From contig NZ_SOAL01000021.1 of NCBI RefSeq assembly GCF_004364775.1, positions 1 through 64,000 of the forward strand: DNA of 64,000 nucleotides, written 5' to 3'. Below the pieces are notes generated by a model that worked only from the letters and a program-made list of their open reading frames with translations, was not told where the DNA came from and made no database searches. This document shows, one piece after another, positions 34,819 through 44,096 of the stretch; within the stretch, counting starts at the first letter, position 1, and each line of letters begins with the position of its first letter. The position numbers and the translations under genes are program-made. This stretch comes from Comamonas sp. JUb58 (GTDB lineage: Bacteria > Pseudomonadota > Gammaproteobacteria > Burkholderiales > Burkholderiaceae_C).

Positions 34819-35493
34819 ATGATCGACCAAATCACCTTTAACGACTTCACCCCGAAAGGCGACGACTTCGCGGACAACCCAGAACCGCGATGCCCATGCG
34901 TACTGTTGCTTGACGTATCTGGATCCATGAATGGTCGCCCACTTGACGAGCTGAACGCTGGACTTCAAGTATTCCGAGAAGAGTTGCACTCTGACTCACT
35001 TGCCATGAAGCGGGTAGATGTCGCTATTGTGACCTTTGGCCCAGTGAAAACCGAGGTCCCCTTTACCAACGCGTCGTCCTTCTTCCCGCCTGCTCTGCGT
35101 TCGCAGGGAGACACGCCAATGGGCGGAGCAATCAATACAGCGCTGAACCTGTTGGAAGATCGAAAGCGGGAATACCGTGCCAATGGCATCGCCTACTACA
35201 GGCCTTGGGTCTTCCTTATCACTGATGGCGGGCCAACCGATGAGTGGCAATCGGCAGCTGCTGCGGTTCGAGAAGGAGAGGCTTCCAAAAAATTTGCATT
35301 TTTCTCAGTCGGTGTTGAGGGAGCAAATATGCAAACGCTGGAGCAGATTTCATCACGCCAGCCACTGCGATTGCAGGGATTGAAGTTCCGCGAGTTATTT
35401 AGCTGGCTTTCTGCCTCCATGAGCTCGGTTTCGCGCTCGACGCCAGGAACAGAAGTTGCACTCATTGCGCCCACAGGCTGGGGCGCTGTGTGA
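34819..35493 (+). CDS. VWA-domain protein, TerY-like
   Basis: This 224-residue protein is almost entirely one von Willebrand A domain with a complete metal-ion-dependent adhesion site: D32-x-S34-x-S36 (LLLDVSGSM), T99 (GDTPMGG) and D136 ([12 protein letters not shown]). It matches TerY-type VWA proteins, which in comparative-genomics work form a triad with a PP2C phosphatase and a kinase (TerY-P). The next gene starts inside its stop codon (GTGA overlap). It presumably binds a partner protein in a metal-dependent way. Confidence 0.88.
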   Translation: MIDQITFNDFTPKGDDFADNPEPRCPCVLLLDVSGSMNGRPLDELNAGLQVFREELHSDSLAMKRVDVAIVTFGPVKTEVPFTNASSFFPPALRSQGDTPMGGAINTALNLLEDRKREYRANGIAYYRPWVFLITDGGPTDEWQSAAAAVREGEASKKFAFFSVGVEGANMQTLEQISSRQPLRLQGLKFRELFSWLSASMSSVSRSTPGTEVALIAPTGWGAV

Positions 35494-36440
35494 GCTGGCT
35501 AGTTATCTCAGCATCTGAGGTTGGAACATCCCACACGGCGACTGCAGCTCCATGCCAAGATTCATGTGGCGGTGGAGTCGAGACGCTCCACAGCCGTGAG
35601 CCGGAGCCGTTGTTATGGCTTTTTGTGGCAGATGGTGCCGGTAGCGCATCTATGGGCGGCGAAGGAGCAGATCTCGCTATCGGAGAAGGTATTCGGTTTG
35701 TAACGGAGAAACTTGCTCGCAAGGAGTTCGGTCTAGGTGATACCTTCGCCTGCGACCTCGTTCGCGAAGTTCGTCGCAAATTGCATATCGAAGCTGAAAA
35801 GCAAGATAGGCCTGTGCGTGACTATGCTTGTACCTTCCTAGGAATCGTGTCAACCAAAACGGGCACTATCGCTTTCCAAGTTGGCGATGGAGGAATAGTG
35901 CTGGACACCGGCGCTGGCTTGGAACTCGCTTTGATTCCCGCACAAGGAGAGTACGCAAACCAAACGTATTTTGTTACCGACGAAGATGCCATCAACCGGC
36001 TTCAAAGCAAGGCCTATCCAGACCGTGCGCTAAGAGTGGCTGCTTTCACCGATGGGATCCAGCGTTTGGCGCTCAATATGGCGACTAACAAGCCGCAAGA
36101 AAGCTTCTTCACACCCTTTTTCGCGGGCATGTCCAAGGCCAGCTTCGCTCATGAGGATCAATTAGCAGGACTACTTCAGCAGTTCCTCGCAAGCGATCAC
36201 GTAAATGCGCGCACTGATGATGACAAAACCTTGGCCCTCGCATACTGGAAAGGGCAATGGCCCGAGACCAAGCTTGTGGCGTCATTGGACACGCCGCCAG
36301 AACCTTCCGAGATAGAAACTGGCCAAGGGGTCTCGGGTTCAAAAGGCCATGTTGATGACGGCCTAGACAAGGAAAATCCTTGCTCAGCGCAGTCGAATTC
36401 ATCGTCTGACTCGCCAGCTGAAGGCGATCACGCAGCATGA
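35490..36440 (+). CDS. PP2C-family serine/threonine phosphatase
   Basis: This 316-residue protein (GTG start overlapping the VWA stop) has PP2C motifs: [19 protein letters not shown] with the metal ligand D48, [21 protein letters not shown] and the C-terminal [13 protein letters not shown]. The last 60 residues are low-complexity and acidic (Ser, Asp, Glu-rich). Such phosphatases oppose the partner kinase. It overlaps the kinase gene by four bases, so VWA, phosphatase and kinase are translated as a coupled unit. Confidence 0.88.
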   Translation: MSWLVISASEVGTSHTATAAPCQDSCGGGVETLHSREPEPLLWLFVADGAGSASMGGEGADLAIGEGIRFVTEKLARKEFGLGDTFACDLVREVRRKLHIEAEKQDRPVRDYACTFLGIVSTKTGTIAFQVGDGGIVLDTGAGLELALIPAQGEYANQTYFVTDEDAINRLQSKAYPDRALRVAAFTDGIQRLALNMATNKPQESFFTPFFAGMSKASFAHEDQLAGLLQQFLASDHVNARTDDDKTLALAYWKGQWPETKLVASLDTPPEPSEIETGQGVSGSKGHVDDGLDKENPCSAQSNSSSDSPAEGDHAA

Positions 36441-38386
36441 ACCGTACGCTGGTCGACAGCACCGGTCGGCAACTCAGACTCGGGCGCGAACTGGGCAAAG
36501 GCGGAGAAGGCTCAGTCTTTGAACTGCCGGACTTGCCTAAACAGGCTGCAAAGCTCTATCACAAGCCACTAGATCTGAAAAAGCAGGCCAAGCTGTCTTT
36601 TATGGCCCGCAGCAGTAACCAAGAGCTGGAGCAGTTTACGGCCTGGCCACAGACGACGTTACACGAAAGTGCGGGAGGTCCTGTAGTCGGCTTCGTGATG
36701 CCGAAGATGTCTAGTAGAGCTGAGCTGCACATGGTGTACGGTCCTGCTCATAGAAAGAAAGACTATCCTCGATACGGGTGGGATTTCTTGCTCTTCGTAG
36801 CTCGAAACGTCGCGAGCTGTGTGGATGTTGTGCACCGTCAGGGACATGTACTGGGGGATGTGAACCAAAGCAGCTTCATGGCTGCAAAGGACAGTACGGT
36901 CGTCCTGATCGATACAGATTCCTTTCAGGTGAGCGCCAACGGCACCTTGCACATGTGCGAAGTCGGGGTGGCCTATTTCACACCTCCTGAACTTCAAGGC
37001 ACGACAAGCTTCAAGACAGTTCCACGCACACAGAATCATGATAATTTTGGACTGGCGCTACTGATCTTTCATCTGCTATTCGGGGGCAGACATCCTTATG
37101 CTGGTGTTCCTCTCACCAAAGGTGCTGGAGATGCATTGGAGAGTGACATCCAGGCGATGCGCTACGCATATGCACGCGATGCACAACGACGAGGCATCGG
37201 TGTTCCTCCACGCAGCTACCCTATAGACCTATTGCCTCCATCAGCAGAAGCATTGATGCATGCCGCATTCACTGAGCAAGGAGCCAGCGGCCAACGCCCC
37301 ACAGCGCGTCAGTGGGTGAATGCACTCGATGAGATCCGCAAATCGCTTCTTAGATGTAGCAAAACCAAGACCCATGCCTATCCGGACCACCTGACAACAT
37401 GTCCATGGTGTGTGATGGCTAACGATCCATTTCCAGACCCGGACATCCATGTAGGAACAGCAAATCTACCGCTCTTTGATTTCGAAAAAGTCTGGTCACT
37501 CATTGACACTTTGAAGCTGACAGGCAACTTCGGGACGCTCCCCAACCACACGACGTATACCGCCTCGGGTGCCCCAGCGCGAAAGCATGGGGAGGGGAAC
37601 CATATGTTGCCCTTAGGCTTAGGCGTGGCAGCGCTATTTCTCGCATCTTTTGTAGCCGGAAAGCCGTGGTTGATATTTGCAGCGCTGGTGGCAGGAATAC
37701 TGCTTCGCTCAGTTGCCCGAGGGTATGACGGGCGTCCAGAGGTCGTCAAGAGACGCGAAGCAGCTCGAATTGCAGAGGCAGAGTACAAAGCAGCGGTTGC
37801 TGCCTTGCACTCTGGAGTGGGAGCAGTGGCCGCAGAATTCCAAAAGCGAAAGGACCACCTCAACCAGGCCGTGAAGTTTTTGCGCCAAATGCCAGCTCGT
37901 GCAGCGGATGAATTGCGTAAGCTCGATGGGATGGCGCGCGAATACCATCTCAGAAAGCATTTAGAGCAGTTCTACATTGATGATGTGCAGATCCGTGGAC
38001 TCGGACCCGCTCGAAAAGCAGCACTTCAATCCTTTGGTATCGAAACTGCGGCAGAGGTTGTGGAAGCCGATGTGCGACAAGTAAAAGGCTTTGGAGGCGC
38101 GCTCACGCAGGCACTGCTGGACTGGCGAGCCTCGCATGAGCGCTCTTTCGTATTCTTGGCACATATGCGGCCACCAGCAAGTGAGATCGCCAAGGTACAA
38201 CAGAAGCAGAATGCAGAGCGCGCGCCCGCCGAAATGCTTCTGCGAAAAGGCCCTGATGTGCTTCGAGGGCTAGTATCCGATGCACAGCGTCAGCACAGCA
38301 TGCTTCTTCCTCGCGTGGAGACTGCGGCAAAGTTACTCGCCCAAGCGAATGCCGACCTTTCAGAAGCGATCAACGCGATGCAGTGA
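36437..38386 (+). CDS. serine/threonine kinase with zinc knuckle, membrane segments and helix-hairpin-helix
   Basis: This 649-residue protein has four parts. First is a kinase domain (1-300) with glycine loop LGKGGEGSVF at 19-28, K39, catalytic D141 with N143 (GDVNQSS) and metal-binding D159 (LIDTD). A cysteine/histidine cluster follows (C307, H313, C322, C325 in CPWC). A hydrophobic stretch of about 33 residues (391-423) forms one or two membrane segments. Last come a charged coiled-coil and helix-hairpin-helix motifs (VQIRGLGPARKAALQSFGI, VKGFGGALTQALL). This architecture belongs to the TerY-P kinase group. The catalytic loop is non-standard (GDVNQ rather than HRD), as is usual there. It is the last gene of the unit. 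Confidence 0.88.
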   Translation: MNRTLVDSTGRQLRLGRELGKGGEGSVFELPDLPKQAAKLYHKPLDLKKQAKLSFMARSSNQELEQFTAWPQTTLHESAGGPVVGFVMPKMSSRAELHMVYGPAHRKKDYPRYGWDFLLFVARNVASCVDVVHRQGHVLGDVNQSSFMAAKDSTVVLIDTDSFQVSANGTLHMCEVGVAYFTPPELQGTTSFKTVPRTQNHDNFGLALLIFHLLFGGRHPYAGVPLTKGAGDALESDIQAMRYAYARDAQRRGIGVPPRSYPIDLLPPSAEALMHAAFTEQGASGQRPTARQWVNALDEIRKSLLRCSKTKTHAYPDHLTTCPWCVMANDPFPDPDIHVGTANLPLFDFEKVWSLIDTLKLTGNFGTLPNHTTYTASGAPARKHGEGNHMLPLGLGVAALFLASFVAGKPWLIFAALVAGILLRSVARGYDGRPEVVKRREAARIAEAEYKAAVAALHSGVGAVAAEFQKRKDHLNQAVKFLRQMPARAADELRKLDGMAREYHLRKHLEQFYIDDVQIRGLGPARKAALQSFGIETAAEVVEADVRQVKGFGGALTQALLDWRASHERSFVFLAHMRPPASEIAKVQQKQNAERAPAEMLLRKGPDVLRGLVSDAQRQHSMLLPRVETAAKLLAQANADLSEAINAMQ

Positions 38387-38477
38387 TAAATCTGAGACAT
38401 ATCGACAAGCCAAGCGCCTCAATTGTCCAGCTACTCATACGCAGAAGCACCGAGAAGCTTTATGCCTCTTTGCTTAG

Positions 38478-39569
38478 CTACTGCACAAACCCACTCACCC
38501 GCCCCCAGGCCTGGTGCATCTCGGCCACCAGCATCTCCATCTGCGCGGCGACCGTCGTGCGCGCCTTGATGCCAAAAACGCTCTGCCCGGCGGCTTCGTA
38601 GATCAGCCCCGCATGGTTGTGCTCATGGATGGAGGCGAACACATCGCCCGTCAGCGCCTGCTGATGGGGCATGCCCAGCGGCGCAGGCGCATCCGCCTCG
38701 TTCCAGGCGTCGATCCATTCACTGCGCAGCACACGGCAAGGCTTGCCGCTATGGGCGCGGGATATGACCGTGTCTTCGCTGCTGCTGGCGATCAGCCGAT
38801 CCAATAGTGCTGCTGGTGTGTGGTTCTCTTGCGCGGCCATCCACAAGGTGCCGAGCCAGGCGCCCTGCGCGCCGCTGCAGATGCTGCCCAACACCTGCGC
38901 ACCGGTGGCGATGCCGCCAGCGGCCAGCACCGGCGTGTTCTGCGCCACTTCCACAATCTGCGGCAGCAGCGACATGGTGCCCACCGTGCCGGTATGGCCG
39001 CCCGCGTCATAGCCCTGGGCCACCAGCACGTCCACGCCCATGTCCAGCGCCTTGCGCGCATGGCGCACGGAGCCGATCAGCGAGAACGTGAGCTTGCCTC
39101 TGCGCTTGGCCTCGGCAATCAGCTCGGCACGCAGGCCGATGGCGGTTGCCACCGCGCAGGCCTGGGAGTTCAGCACCGCATCGATCTGCGCCTGGAACAG
39201 CGCCTCCGAGCGCGCATGGGCAGTAAAAAAGCTGGGCTGCCTGGGCGGCTGGATGGCAAAGCGCTGCCGCAGCCCGGCCACAAACGCCACATGCGCGGGC
39301 GGCAGCGCCGCCTGCAGGCTTTGCGGATCGGCATGGCTGGGCACATGGGCCGGCAGCATCAGGTCAATGCCATAGGGCAGGCCCGCCAGGCGCTGCTGCA
39401 CATCGCGCACGATGGCCGGAATATCCTGCGGCGCATCGCGCGCCAGCCCCAGTACCGGAAAGCCGCCGGCTTGGGCAATGGCGACCACGACATCGGGCTC
39501 ATGCGAGAAACCAAAGATGGGATGCGCAATGCCCAGGTGCTGGCAGAGCGGTGTTTGAAATTGCGGCAT
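38478..39569 (-). CDS. nitronate monooxygenase-family flavoprotein
   Basis: This 363-residue TIM-barrel FMN enzyme matches the nitronate monooxygenase / 2-nitropropane dioxygenase family. Signature parts are HPIFGFSHEPDVVVAIAQAGG, VDVLVAQGYDAGGHTGTVGTM (FMN-phosphate loop) and NTPVLAAGGIATGAQVLGSI. Proteins of this type in catabolic clusters often act on enoyl or nitroalkane substrates rather than nitropropane. It is the last gene of the IclR-ACAD-Bug-NMO series, 27 bp after the Bug gene. The true substrate is unknown. Confidence 0.88.
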   Translation of the reverse strand: MPQFQTPLCQHLGIAHPIFGFSHEPDVVVAIAQAGGFPVLGLARDAPQDIPAIVRDVQQRLAGLPYGIDLMLPAHVPSHADPQSLQAALPPAHVAFVAGLRQRFAIQPPRQPSFFTAHARSEALFQAQIDAVLNSQACAVATAIGLRAELIAEAKRRGKLTFSLIGSVRHARKALDMGVDVLVAQGYDAGGHTGTVGTMSLLPQIVEVAQNTPVLAAGGIATGAQVLGSICSGAQGAWLGTLWMAAQENHTPAALLDRLIASSSEDTVISRAHSGKPCRVLRSEWIDAWNEADAPAPLGMPHQQALTGDVFASIHEHNHAGLIYEAAGQSVFGIKARTTVAAQMEMLVAEMHQAWGRVSGFVQ

Positions 39570-39596
39570 GGTGCGGGCCTTGTCTGGGTGCTGTCA

Positions 39597-40592
39597 TCAG
39601 TTCGGCTCAATGCCGGCCTGCTTGATGACCTGGCCCCACTTCTCGCTCTCCTGCGCGATAAAGGTATCGAACTGCTCAGCGTTCTGCGGTGCCAGCTCCA
39701 TGCCCAGCGATTCGAGTTTGGTCTTGACATCGGGCTGCGCGAGGATCTGCGCAATATCCGCCGACAGCTTTTGCAGCACAGGCGCCGGCGTCTTGGCCGG
39801 GGCCACAAAGCCAAACCAGGTGCCCACGTTGTAGTTGGGCAGTTGCGCCGCCTCGGCCACGGTCGGCAGATCGGGCGATGCGCTGGAGCGCTTGGCGGTG
39901 GTGACGGCCAGCGCACGCAGCTTGCCGCTTTTGACATGCGGAATCGCCAGCGCCGAGGTCAGCGGCATCATGTTGACCCGGCCGGAGAGCAGGTCGTTCA
40001 AGGCCTCGGACTGGCCTTTGTAGGGCACATGCGCGAGCGAGATATGGGCCTCTTGCGCCAGCAGCTCGCCCGACAGATGGTTGGAGGTACCCAGGCCGGC
40101 GGTGGCATAGGTCAGCGGTGGCTCGCTCTTCTTGGCCAGCGCGACGAACTCGGCCATGGTCTTGGCCGGCAGGCTGGGGTGCACGACGATGATATTGGGC
40201 ACATAGCCAAAGCCGGCAATCGCCTTGAAGTCGCGCACGGGGTTCCAGGTGATGCTCTTTTGCAGCGCGGGCGCCACCGCATGGCTGGGGCTGACCGCCA
40301 GCAGGGTGTAGCCATCCGGCGCGGATTTGGAGACATAGTCGGTGCCGATGGAGCCGCCCGCACCCGTCTTGTTCTCCACGATAAAAGGCTTGCCGTACTG
40401 GGTAGAGAGCTTGTCGCTGATGATGCGCGCGACCGAGTCGACCACCCCGCCCGCCGAGAACGGAACGATGACCTTGACCGGCTTGGTGGGATAGCCTTCC
40501 GCCTGGGGCTGCGCCTGCGCAAGCGCAGTGGCGGCCAGGCTGCACGCCAGCAAGGCGCGCGCCGCATGGGCAAGGGATGGGATGGTCTGCAT
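39597..40592 (-). CDS. Bug/TctC-family solute-binding protein
   Basis: This 331-residue periplasmic receptor has a signal peptide (ARALLACSLAATALAQAQ) and the Bug motifs PTKPVKVIVPFSAGGVVDSVARI, VENKTGAGGSIGTDYV and SAPDGYTLL. It lies inside the IclR-controlled acyl-CoA cluster. The likely ligand is the carboxylic acid that the neighbouring CoA-transferase and dehydrogenases handle. No TctA/TctB genes are nearby. Confidence 0.92.
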   Translation of the reverse strand: MQTIPSLAHAARALLACSLAATALAQAQPQAEGYPTKPVKVIVPFSAGGVVDSVARIISDKLSTQYGKPFIVENKTGAGGSIGTDYVSKSAPDGYTLLAVSPSHAVAPALQKSITWNPVRDFKAIAGFGYVPNIIVVHPSLPAKTMAEFVALAKKSEPPLTYATAGLGTSNHLSGELLAQEAHISLAHVPYKGQSEALNDLLSGRVNMMPLTSALAIPHVKSGKLRALAVTTAKRSSASPDLPTVAEAAQLPNYNVGTWFGFVAPAKTPAPVLQKLSADIAQILAQPDVKTKLESLGMELAPQNAEQFDTFIAQESEKWGQVIKQAGIEPN

Positions 40593-40674
40593 GGCTTTGT
40601 CTCCTGAGAAGGGTGGATTGCGCTTTTGTCGGTCTGCTCTTGTTCTTGTCTCGGCGCGCGGTGGCGGCTGGCCG

Positions 40675-41829
40675 CTAAGTGCTCAGCGCTGCCATCGTGC
40701 GTTTGGCGATATTGGTGATGTGGACCTGGCTGGTGCCTTCATAGAGCCGGAACAGGCGCACATCGCGGTAGAAGCGCTCGGCCACGTTGCCGGCCACATA
40801 GCCGCTGCCGCCAAAGATCTGCACGGCCCGGTCGGCCACTCGGCCGCAGGTCTCGGAGGCAAAGAGCTTGCACATGGAGGCCTCCATGGTCACGTCCTGG
40901 CCATCGTCGCGCTTGCGGGCGGTCTCCAGCACCAGGGCGCGGGCGGCATGCACCTCGGTATTGCTCTCGGCAATCAGCTGCTGCACCAGCTGGAACTCGC
41001 TGATCGGCTGGCCAAACTGCTGGCGGCGCTGCGCTTGCAGGGCCATCTCCTGTACCAGGCGGATGGCCGGCCCCACGCAAAGACCGGCCAGGTTGATGCG
41101 CTGCTTGTTGAGCGCACGCATGGCCGTGCGAAAGCCCTTGCCCTCCAGGCCGCCGACGATGGCGCTTTCATGCACGCGCACCTGGTCCAGCAGCACCTCA
41201 CCGACGGGCGAGCCATGCTGGCCCATCTTGCGCATCGCCGGTGGTGTGGACAGCCCGGGCGTGCCGCGCTCGATCAGAAAGGCACTGATGCCGTTGGCGC
41301 CCTTGCTGCCGGGCTCGGACCGGGCAAACACGGTGAACAGGTTGGCAATCGGCGCATTGGTGATAAAGCACTTGCGCCCGCTGATCACAAAATGCTCGCC
41401 GTCGCGCACGGCCGTGGTCCGCAGCGCGGTGGCGTCCGAACCGGCCTCGGGCTCGGTCAGCGCAAAGCAGCCGGTCACCTCGCCGCTGGCCAGCAGCGGC
41501 AGGTATTGGCGCTTCTGCGCCTCGGTGCCATCGACCACCAGCGACTCCGACGCAATACCGGTGTTGCCGCCAAAGCGCGCGCGGAAGGTGGTCGCAACCT
41601 GCGAGACCTCGATGTTGACCAGGGCCAGTTCCTCGGTCGTCAGGCCCGCGCCGCCATAGGCCTCCGGAATGCTGTGGCCAAACAGGCCCAGCTCGCGCAT
41701 GCGCTGCACCACCAGCTCGGGGATCAGGTCCTGTTCATCGACCTGTACCTCAATCGGCTGGCATTCCTTGCGCAGAAAGACACGTAGCTCAGCCAGCATG
41801 GCGTCAAACTTCTGGGGGTCTCGGATCAT
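40675..41829 (-). CDS. acyl-CoA dehydrogenase
   Basis: This 384-residue FAD enzyme oxidises an acyl-CoA at the alpha-beta bond. Family motifs are CFALTEPEAGSDATAL (FAD region), GRKCFITNAP, and near the C-terminus QIFGGSGYVAGNVAERFYRD with the catalytic glutamate in RLYEGTSQVH. I took the ATG at 41829; a GTG one codon upstream is possible. It is 57 bp from the IclR gene on the same strand and probably belongs to its operon. Confidence 0.93.
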   Translation of the reverse strand: MIRDPQKFDAMLAELRVFLRKECQPIEVQVDEQDLIPELVVQRMRELGLFGHSIPEAYGGAGLTTEELALVNIEVSQVATTFRARFGGNTGIASESLVVDGTEAQKRQYLPLLASGEVTGCFALTEPEAGSDATALRTTAVRDGEHFVISGRKCFITNAPIANLFTVFARSEPGSKGANGISAFLIERGTPGLSTPPAMRKMGQHGSPVGEVLLDQVRVHESAIVGGLEGKGFRTAMRALNKQRINLAGLCVGPAIRLVQEMALQAQRRQQFGQPISEFQLVQQLIAESNTEVHAARALVLETARKRDDGQDVTMEASMCKLFASETCGRVADRAVQIFGGSGYVAGNVAERFYRDVRLFRLYEGTSQVHITNIAKRTMAALST

Positions 41830-41886
41830 CACTCTTCTTTCTTGGGAGGTGAACCGGCGCTGGCGGCAAGGCTTGGGCGGTGTGCC

Positions 41887-42726
41887 CTAGCGCATGCCCA
41901 GCGCCAGCTCCAGTTGAAAAACGGCTTCCTTGAGCAGCGGTGCCACCTCGCGGGTGAGCAGGTTCCTGGATGCACGGTGGGTGGACAAGGTGCAGTTCAG
42001 CGCCACCGGCAAACCGCCCAGGTGGGTGCGCACCGGCACGGCAATCGCATGGATCTCCTTGCGCCAGTCGCCCTTGGAGTGGCAGTAGCCCTCGTCCTTG
42101 AAGCGCGCTACATCGGCCTGCCAGTTGGGCAGTTGGGCCTCGTACTCGGCACGGTCCTTGACCTTGAGGTAATTGACGATGGCGCGCTGCTCGGCCGCCG
42201 GGCAGGCCAGGATCAGCGCCCGGCCTATGGCGCTGGACAGCAGCGGGCGGGTGGAGCCGATATCGGGCAGATGCTGGTTGGTGGAATCGGCCCGCACCGA
42301 GTCGATATAGACCACCAGATCGCGGTCGCGCACGCCCATGTTGACGGTGCAGCCGGTGCTGCGCGCCAGCGACTCCATCAGCGGCTTGGCCGACTGGCGC
42401 ACGGCCATGCTGGCCAGCAGCGGGTGGCCCAGCGACAGCACGCCTGGGCCCAGCCGGTACTTTTGCAGCTGGCCGTCGCGGCTCAGATAGCCCAGCAAGG
42501 TGAGCGTATAGGTCAGCCGCGAGACGGTGGGCTTGGGCAGGCCGGTGCGGTCGGCAATCTCCCGGTTGCCCAGCACCGGGCTGGCCGGTGTGAACGCGCG
42601 CAGCACCTCCAGACCGCGCGCCAGGTTCATCGAAAACTGGCGGTCTTGCGTGAGGTCATGGGGGCTGACGAGCCCGGGCAGGGAGATGGTGTTCACGGGG
42701 CGTTGGGCGGTGGTTCGTGTGGTCAT
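41887..42726 (-). CDS. IclR-family transcriptional regulator
   Basis: This 279-residue regulator has an N-terminal winged helix-turn-helix (MNLARGLEVLRAF; NREIADRTGLPKPTVSRLTYTLTLLGYL) and a C-terminal effector-binding domain (GCTVNMGVRDRDLVVYIDSV; GRALILACPAAEQRAIV). The start at 42726 leaves a 30-residue tail before the first helix. It is divergent from the CoA-transferase gene, with a perfect 19-bp palindrome between them, and is surely the local regulator. Confidence 0.93.
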   Translation of the reverse strand: MTTRTTAQRPVNTISLPGLVSPHDLTQDRQFSMNLARGLEVLRAFTPASPVLGNREIADRTGLPKPTVSRLTYTLTLLGYLSRDGQLQKYRLGPGVLSLGHPLLASMAVRQSAKPLMESLARSTGCTVNMGVRDRDLVVYIDSVRADSTNQHLPDIGSTRPLLSSAIGRALILACPAAEQRAIVNYLKVKDRAEYEAQLPNWQADVARFKDEGYCHSKGDWRKEIHAIAVPVRTHLGGLPVALNCTLSTHRASRNLLTREVAPLLKEAVFQLELALGMR

Positions 42727-42767
42727 GATTGGGCGGCGGCCTTTCCAGGTCAATCGTTTGAGCCGAG

Positions 42768-42786
42768 TGTTTCGCTAAGCGAAACA
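42768..42786. promoter_or_regulatory. IclR-type operator palindrome
   Basis: TGTTTCGCTAAGCGAAACA is a perfect 19-bp palindrome with a single central A, in the 127-bp region between the divergent IclR and CoA-transferase genes. The size and position fit an IclR-dimer site controlling both directions. Confidence 0.8.
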
Positions 42787-42853
42787 TGCTATTGCAGCCG
42801 CCATTCCGCTGTGGGACAAAGCGGCTATTGCGCTTACTGCACGAAGAGTTTTC

Positions 42854-44071
42854 ATGACCCACCACAAGACCAAGACCAACCCGGGCTCGCTGGCCGGCAT
42901 ACGCATCCTGGACATGGCCACGGTGCTGGCTGCACCCAGCGGCGCGACGATGTGCGCCGACCACGGCGCCGATGTTGTCAAGCTGGAGCTGCCCGATGGC
43001 AACGATGCACTGCGCCATATGCAGCCCATCAAGAATGGATCGCCGCTGTGGTGGAAGGTGGCCAACCGGGGCAAGCGCGGTATCACCCTGGATGTGCGCA
43101 AGCCGCAGGGGCGCGAGTTGCTGCTGGCCATGCTGGCGCAGTTCGATGTGCTGGTGGAGAACTTTCGCACCGGCAGCCTGGACCGCTGGGGCCTGGACAT
43201 TGCCACCCTGCACCGCGCCAACCCGCGCCTCATCGTGGTGCGTCTGACCGGCTTTGGCCAGACGGGCCCCTACAGCGCCCGCGCCGGTTTTGCACGGGTG
43301 TTTGAGGCGATGAGCGGCTTCACCAACCTGACGGCCCCGGCAGGCGGCGCGCCGATGCACAGCAACTACCCCATCGGCGATGCGGTGGCCGGCATCTTCT
43401 GCGCGTTCTCGATCGCCGCAGAAATTGCCCGCCTGCGCGCCGACCCCGAGGCCCGGGGCGTGGAGGTGGACCTGTCGGCCACCGAGGCGCTGTTCCGCAT
43501 TCTCGATCCGCTGCCCGTCGAGCATGAACAGCTGGGCCTGGCCCGGCGCGGCGAAGGCAATCTGGCCACTTACACGGCGCCGTCCAATATGTACCGCAGT
43601 GCTGACGGCGTGTTCTTCTCGATGGTGGCCTCGTCCCAGGCCGTCTGGCTGCGGCTATGCAAGGCCATGGACAAGCCCCAGCTGGCCGAGGACCCGCGCT
43701 TTGACAGCCTGCCCCATCGCGTGGCCCATGTGCATGCGCTCGATGCCATCGTCAGCGGCTGGTTTGCCGAGCATGGTTTTGCGCTGATCTGCCAGAAGCT
43801 GGAGGCCTGCGAGATTCCGTTCAGCAAGGTCTACGACATAGCCGACATCGAGGCGGATCCGCATTTTCAGGCGCGCGAGGCCATCATCCGCCTGCCCGAT
43901 GCCGACCATGGCAGCCTGCCTGCGCCCTGCATTGTTCCGCGCATCATCGGCCGCGACATGCCGGTGCCCCGCACCGGCCCGGCGCTGGGCGAGCACAACG
44001 CCGAGGTCTATGCCGCGTTGGGCGTATCGGCCGATGCATTGGCACAGTTGCGCGCGCAAGGCGTGGTCTGA
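42854..44071 (+). CDS. family III CoA-transferase (CaiB/BaiF)
   Basis: This 405-residue protein transfers CoA between carboxylic acids. Family III features are visible: GIRILDMATVLAAPSGATMCADHGADVVKLE near the start, NRGKRGITLDVRKPQG, VENFRTGSLDRWGLD, and catalytic aspartate D176 in NYPIGDAVAG. It is divergent from IclR and followed 25 bp later by an AcuI-type reductase on the same strand. It probably activates the acid imported through the Bug receptor for the acyl-CoA dehydrogenase. Confidence 0.92.
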   Translation: MTHHKTKTNPGSLAGIRILDMATVLAAPSGATMCADHGADVVKLELPDGNDALRHMQPIKNGSPLWWKVANRGKRGITLDVRKPQGRELLLAMLAQFDVLVENFRTGSLDRWGLDIATLHRANPRLIVVRLTGFGQTGPYSARAGFARVFEAMSGFTNLTAPAGGAPMHSNYPIGDAVAGIFCAFSIAAEIARLRADPEARGVEVDLSATEALFRILDPLPVEHEQLGLARRGEGNLATYTAPSNMYRSADGVFFSMVASSQAVWLRLCKAMDKPQLAEDPRFDSLPHRVAHVHALDAIVSGWFAEHGFALICQKLEACEIPFSKVYDIADIEADPHFQAREAIIRLPDADHGSLPAPCIVPRIIGRDMPVPRTGPALGEHNAEVYAALGVSADALAQLRAQGVV

Positions 44072-44096
44072 CCGAACAACTTACCAGGAGAACTGC

